NCBI GenBank assembly: GCA_937892095.1
Contig: CALAVC010000081.1
Location: 1-25,634 of the forward strand
DNA length: 25,634 nucleotides
Direction: 5' to 3'
DNA from: an uncultured Bacteroidales bacterium
Lineage (GTDB): Bacteria; Bacteroidota; Bacteroidia; Bacteroidales; Marinilabiliaceae
Made by a program: the position numbers and the translations under genes
Notes under the pieces: generated by a model
Databases searched by the model: none
Told to the model about the DNA's origin: nothing
The model's input: the letters and a program-made list of their open reading frames with translations, nothing else
Shown here: positions 23,397 through 25,634 of the stretch, piece by piece
Layout: each line of letters begins with the position of its first letter
How positions within the stretch are numbered: the first letter of the stretch is position 1

Positions 23397-25634
23397 CTAT
23401 TCCCTCTCTCTATATTCTGTTGGCGAATAGCCAGTCTTGGCTTTAAAGCATTTGCTGAAATACTTGGGGTCGGTAAATCCGCACGAGAAAGCTATATCGT
23501 TTATTTGTAGCGAGGAGTTGCGAAGCATGTCTGTGGCTTTTTTTAGTCGCGCTTGCTTCAAGAGTTCTGCGGGAGTCATGCCCAACATAACAGAAGTCTT
23601 TCTGTTGAGTCCGCTGACGCTCACAGCCGCTGCCGAAGCCATGTCGGCAAGTCGAATGTCGGGGTTGCCAATGTTGGCGTCTATGTAGCTCATTAGTCGA
23701 CGCATTGTTTCGTCTTGTAGGGCTTTGTCCACCTCTTTCTCTTCGGTCGTCTTGGGTTTGTTGGTTGCTTTCTTGTCGCCTACAAGAGTCAAGTATGCGC
23801 TCAGTAGCTTGTCGTGTTTGTGTTTTATGCGGCGAATGTATAGCACTACGCCAATCACTATTGCCGCGAGCAACGCCAATCCGATAAGTATTAGCACGCG
23901 CGCCAAACTCGTCTCGCTAAATTGTGGCACGACGTTTATCGATATGTTCTTTACGTTGTCGGTCCAGCAGCCAAATCGGTCGGTCGAGCGTAGTGAAAGC
24001 GTATAGCGTCCGGGGCGCATGTCGGTTAGTGTCAGTGTATGACCCGATATGTCCATCCAATGCATACCACTTTTCTCGCCTTCTTGTTGTAGTCTGAAAG
24101 CATACTTTATTTTATTGCTCATCGCAAGGTCGAGCGATGTCATAGACAAACTCAGTGTTCTGCCATGTGGGTAGACCACGATCTCTTTTAGGGTGTCAAC
24201 CGATGTTGTTTGCCACTCGTCAGATGTCTGTAGCTGTGTTATGTATAGGGGTAGGGGAGCTATTGTTGAGTCTTTCTTGACAATCCATGCAAAGGGCAAA
24301 CGAGCAATGCCTGTCCCTGTGCCAAATAATATTTCGTCGCTTGTGTTGTCTATGATTGGTCGGCAGTCCGAAAAGTCGCCCTCAAGCAGAGGGCGTGCAT
24401 GCACCCGATTGGTGCGTAGCTCGTTTCGTTTGATTGAAAAAACAATCTGTTTGCTGACTACAATTAGGTTGCTTGCTATTGGCACGCATGCCACTGTTAT
24501 GTCTGTCGGTAGCCCATCTTCTACGCTTATGTGTTTAAATTTGGCATCGGCAGAAAGTATGTCGGCTCGGCTGACAATGTCCAAACCATGGCTCTCGGTG
24601 CATACCACAATCTCGCCACCACACGGAACGACGTACATCGTGGAGTTGGCCACAAGGCTCGACTCTTTGTTGGCATTACGCTTGTGGAATATGCAGTTTT
24701 TAAGCTCGCCTCGGCTAAACACACCTGCCACAATGCCATTGGTCGTAGAGGCAATCACGGTGTCTTTCATTATGGTCAGGCTTCGCACCATTTCGGCTCC
24801 CGACTTTGGATAGCCGCCGACGCTCTGTAGCTTATTGTCGTCAGTCATGTACATAAGCCCACGTCCTGCCGTAGCCACCAATAGCGTTCCGTCGCTTACG
24901 GCGTTAATGTCGTATGTCTTCTCGCACGAAATTTTCTTCGGTCTGTTTTTTGTCGACTTTTTGTACCATATTCCTCCATTCTTGCTTGCTATCCATAGCC
25001 CTCCGTCGTTTGTCGGTAGAAGTTTATATACGGCTACTCCGTTAAATTCTTCTACGTTCTTGTCGGCTATGCTAAGCCCTTTCATGTGTCCTACAGATAG
25101 TTTGTCGTCGTAGAAACTCATGCTGCGCACTGGCCATCCATATTCTATCTGACCAGCCGTAAGCAATGAACCGGCCAAACTATACAGACTCTCCGAGGCA
25201 ATATACCAAAGGGTATTGTTTTTGTCGCGTAGTGTACGGACTCGTCCAAGAGCTGGGTCAAGACCCAACTTCTCGGCATCCATCATGCGTGTCTGTCCTG
25301 GTGTTGATGTGAATACATTGCGAATCGAATCGGCGGCAGACGTGTCGAGCGACTCAAACGTATGATTTTGTGTGTTGAAAAGTACTACGATAGTGTCTAC
25401 TAAGCAATATATGTTGTCGTTGGGTGCACAACGTATGTTTCTAAATCGGTCGCTTGGCAATGCGCTACCATCGCCTGGACTGACCGAGTAGCGCACAAAG
25501 TCGTAGCCGTCGAAAGAATATAGTCCGTCCCACGTCGCGACCCATAGAAACCCCTTATCATCTTGTAGCAATTGCGTAATATGATGACCATCTATCTGCG
25601 AATATATAGATCGGTCTGTTTGCCCACGCAAAAC
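23397..25634 (-). CDS. Membrane propeller sensor fused to AraC DNA-binding domain, lacking kinase/receiver (5' end off window)
   Basis: At least 745 residues; the frame is still open at the right edge. Layout, counted from the first TTG codon (25631-25629): two-component-regulator type beta-propeller repeats (ITQLLQDDKGFLWVATWDGL, ending YSFDG; DGGLWIASKNGGIWY; DGTLLVATAGRGLMY) to about 450; a Y_Y_Y domain about 460-570 (GMHWMDISGHTLTLTDMRPG, RYTLSLRSTD); one membrane helix about 577-599 (RVLILIGLALLAAIVIGVVL); a ~45-residue linker; then an AraC HTH domain 643-742 (IRLADMASAAAVSVSGLNRK, INDIAFSCGFTDPKYFSKCF, TGYSPTEYRERE). Hybrid two-component systems of Bacteroides have HisKA, HATPase and receiver domains between helix and AraC; none fits here. 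It probably senses a periplasmic glycan fragment and controls nearby carbohydrate genes, perhaps the convergent GH2. The signal peptide is presumably just outside. Confidence 0.9.
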   Translation of the reverse strand, partial: VLRGQTDRSIYSQIDGHHITQLLQDDKGFLWVATWDGLYSFDGYDFVRYSVSPGDGSALPSDRFRNIRCAPNDNIYCLVDTIVVLFNTQNHTFESLDTSAADSIRNVFTSTPGQTRMMDAEKLGLDPALGRVRTLRDKNNTLWYIASESLYSLAGSLLTAGQIEYGWPVRSMSFYDDKLSVGHMKGLSIADKNVEEFNGVAVYKLLPTNDGGLWIASKNGGIWYKKSTKNRPKKISCEKTYDINAVSDGTLLVATAGRGLMYMTDDNKLQSVGGYPKSGAEMVRSLTIMKDTVIASTTNGIVAGVFSRGELKNCIFHKRNANKESSLVANSTMYVVPCGGEIVVCTESHGLDIVSRADILSADAKFKHISVEDGLPTDITVACVPIASNLIVVSKQIVFSIKRNELRTNRVHARPLLEGDFSDCRPIIDNTSDEILFGTGTGIARLPFAWIVKKDSTIAPLPLYITQLQTSDEWQTTSVDTLKEIVVYPHGRTLSLSMTSLDLAMSNKIKYAFRLQQEGEKSGMHWMDISGHTLTLTDMRPGRYTLSLRSTDRFGCWTDNVKNISINVVPQFSETSLARVLILIGLALLAAIVIGVVLYIRRIKHKHDKLLSAYLTLVGDKKATNKPKTTEEKEVDKALQDETMRRLMSYIDANIGNPDIRLADMASAAAVSVSGLNRKTSVMLGMTPAELLKQARLKKATDMLRNSSLQINDIAFSCGFTDPKYFSKCFKAKTGYSPTEYRERE

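Noticed and set aside
25629..25631. TTG at the right edge as the start of the AraC-type regulator
   Set aside because: The frame stays open past it, and a periplasmic sensor should have a signal peptide, which must lie outside the window.
1..25634. tRNA or rRNA genes, CRISPR arrays, transposases, phage or toxin-antitoxin genes
   Set aside because: I looked for repeat-spacer patterns, transposase motifs and RNA-gene signatures on both strands and found none I could support.

Overview
The window is almost entirely one Bacteroidales-type (Bacteroidota) chromosome segment, with about 0.65 kb of unrelated sequence at the left end. Evidence for Bacteroidales: promoter boxes of the TAnnTTTG type (for example TACCTTTG upstream of rhaD and TAATTTTG upstream of efp and of the DUF177 gene), starts with little or no Shine-Dalgarno sequence, TorF-like and DUF3836-like secreted proteins, and a propeller/Y_Y_Y/AraC membrane regulator beside a family 2 glycosidase. 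The family or genus cannot be fixed from sequence reading alone.

Left end (1 to about 645): the start of a P-type cation ATPase on the minus strand, a 317-bp intergenic region with a 52-bp direct repeat carrying a good sigma-70 type promoter, and a strong Shine-Dalgarno sequence before the first ~26 codons of a PotA-like ABC ATPase. This looks like Clostridia/Firmicutes. It joins in frame to the C-terminal part of a Bacteroidales M16 peptidase. The simplest reading is a chimeric assembly join.

Housekeeping block (1548-3101): rpmF (L32) and a DUF177/YceD protein on the minus strand, diverging from efp.

Signalling block (3227-6993): three tightly packed plus-strand genes encode a GAF-like/SpoIIE PP2C phosphatase, a TorF-like outer-membrane protein and a methyl-accepting chemotaxis transducer. 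Nothing in the window encodes motility or the Che core.

Tryptophan block (7049-13726): a complete trpEGDCFBA operon preceded by an 18-codon leader peptide with three consecutive Trp codons and a 14-bp-stem terminator. This is a classic transcription attenuator layout. A cluster of TACAAA/TTTGTA half-sites lies just upstream. The operon ends at a strong terminator after trpA. A Dxs-like TPP enzyme follows; it lacks several residues typical of true Dxs.

Right part (15572-25634): dprA and an outer-membrane protein on the minus strand; rhaD; a secreted protein of unknown function converging with folB at zero spacing; a ~350-bp AT-rich region holding a perfect GCAAACGTTTGC palindrome; a small DUF3836-like secreted protein; a large secreted GH2 enzyme; and, converging on it, a membrane regulator with sensor propeller, Y_Y_Y domain, one membrane helix and an AraC DNA-binding domain but no histidine kinase or receiver. 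The last gene runs off the right edge. I saw no tRNA, rRNA, CRISPR array, insertion sequence or phage gene.
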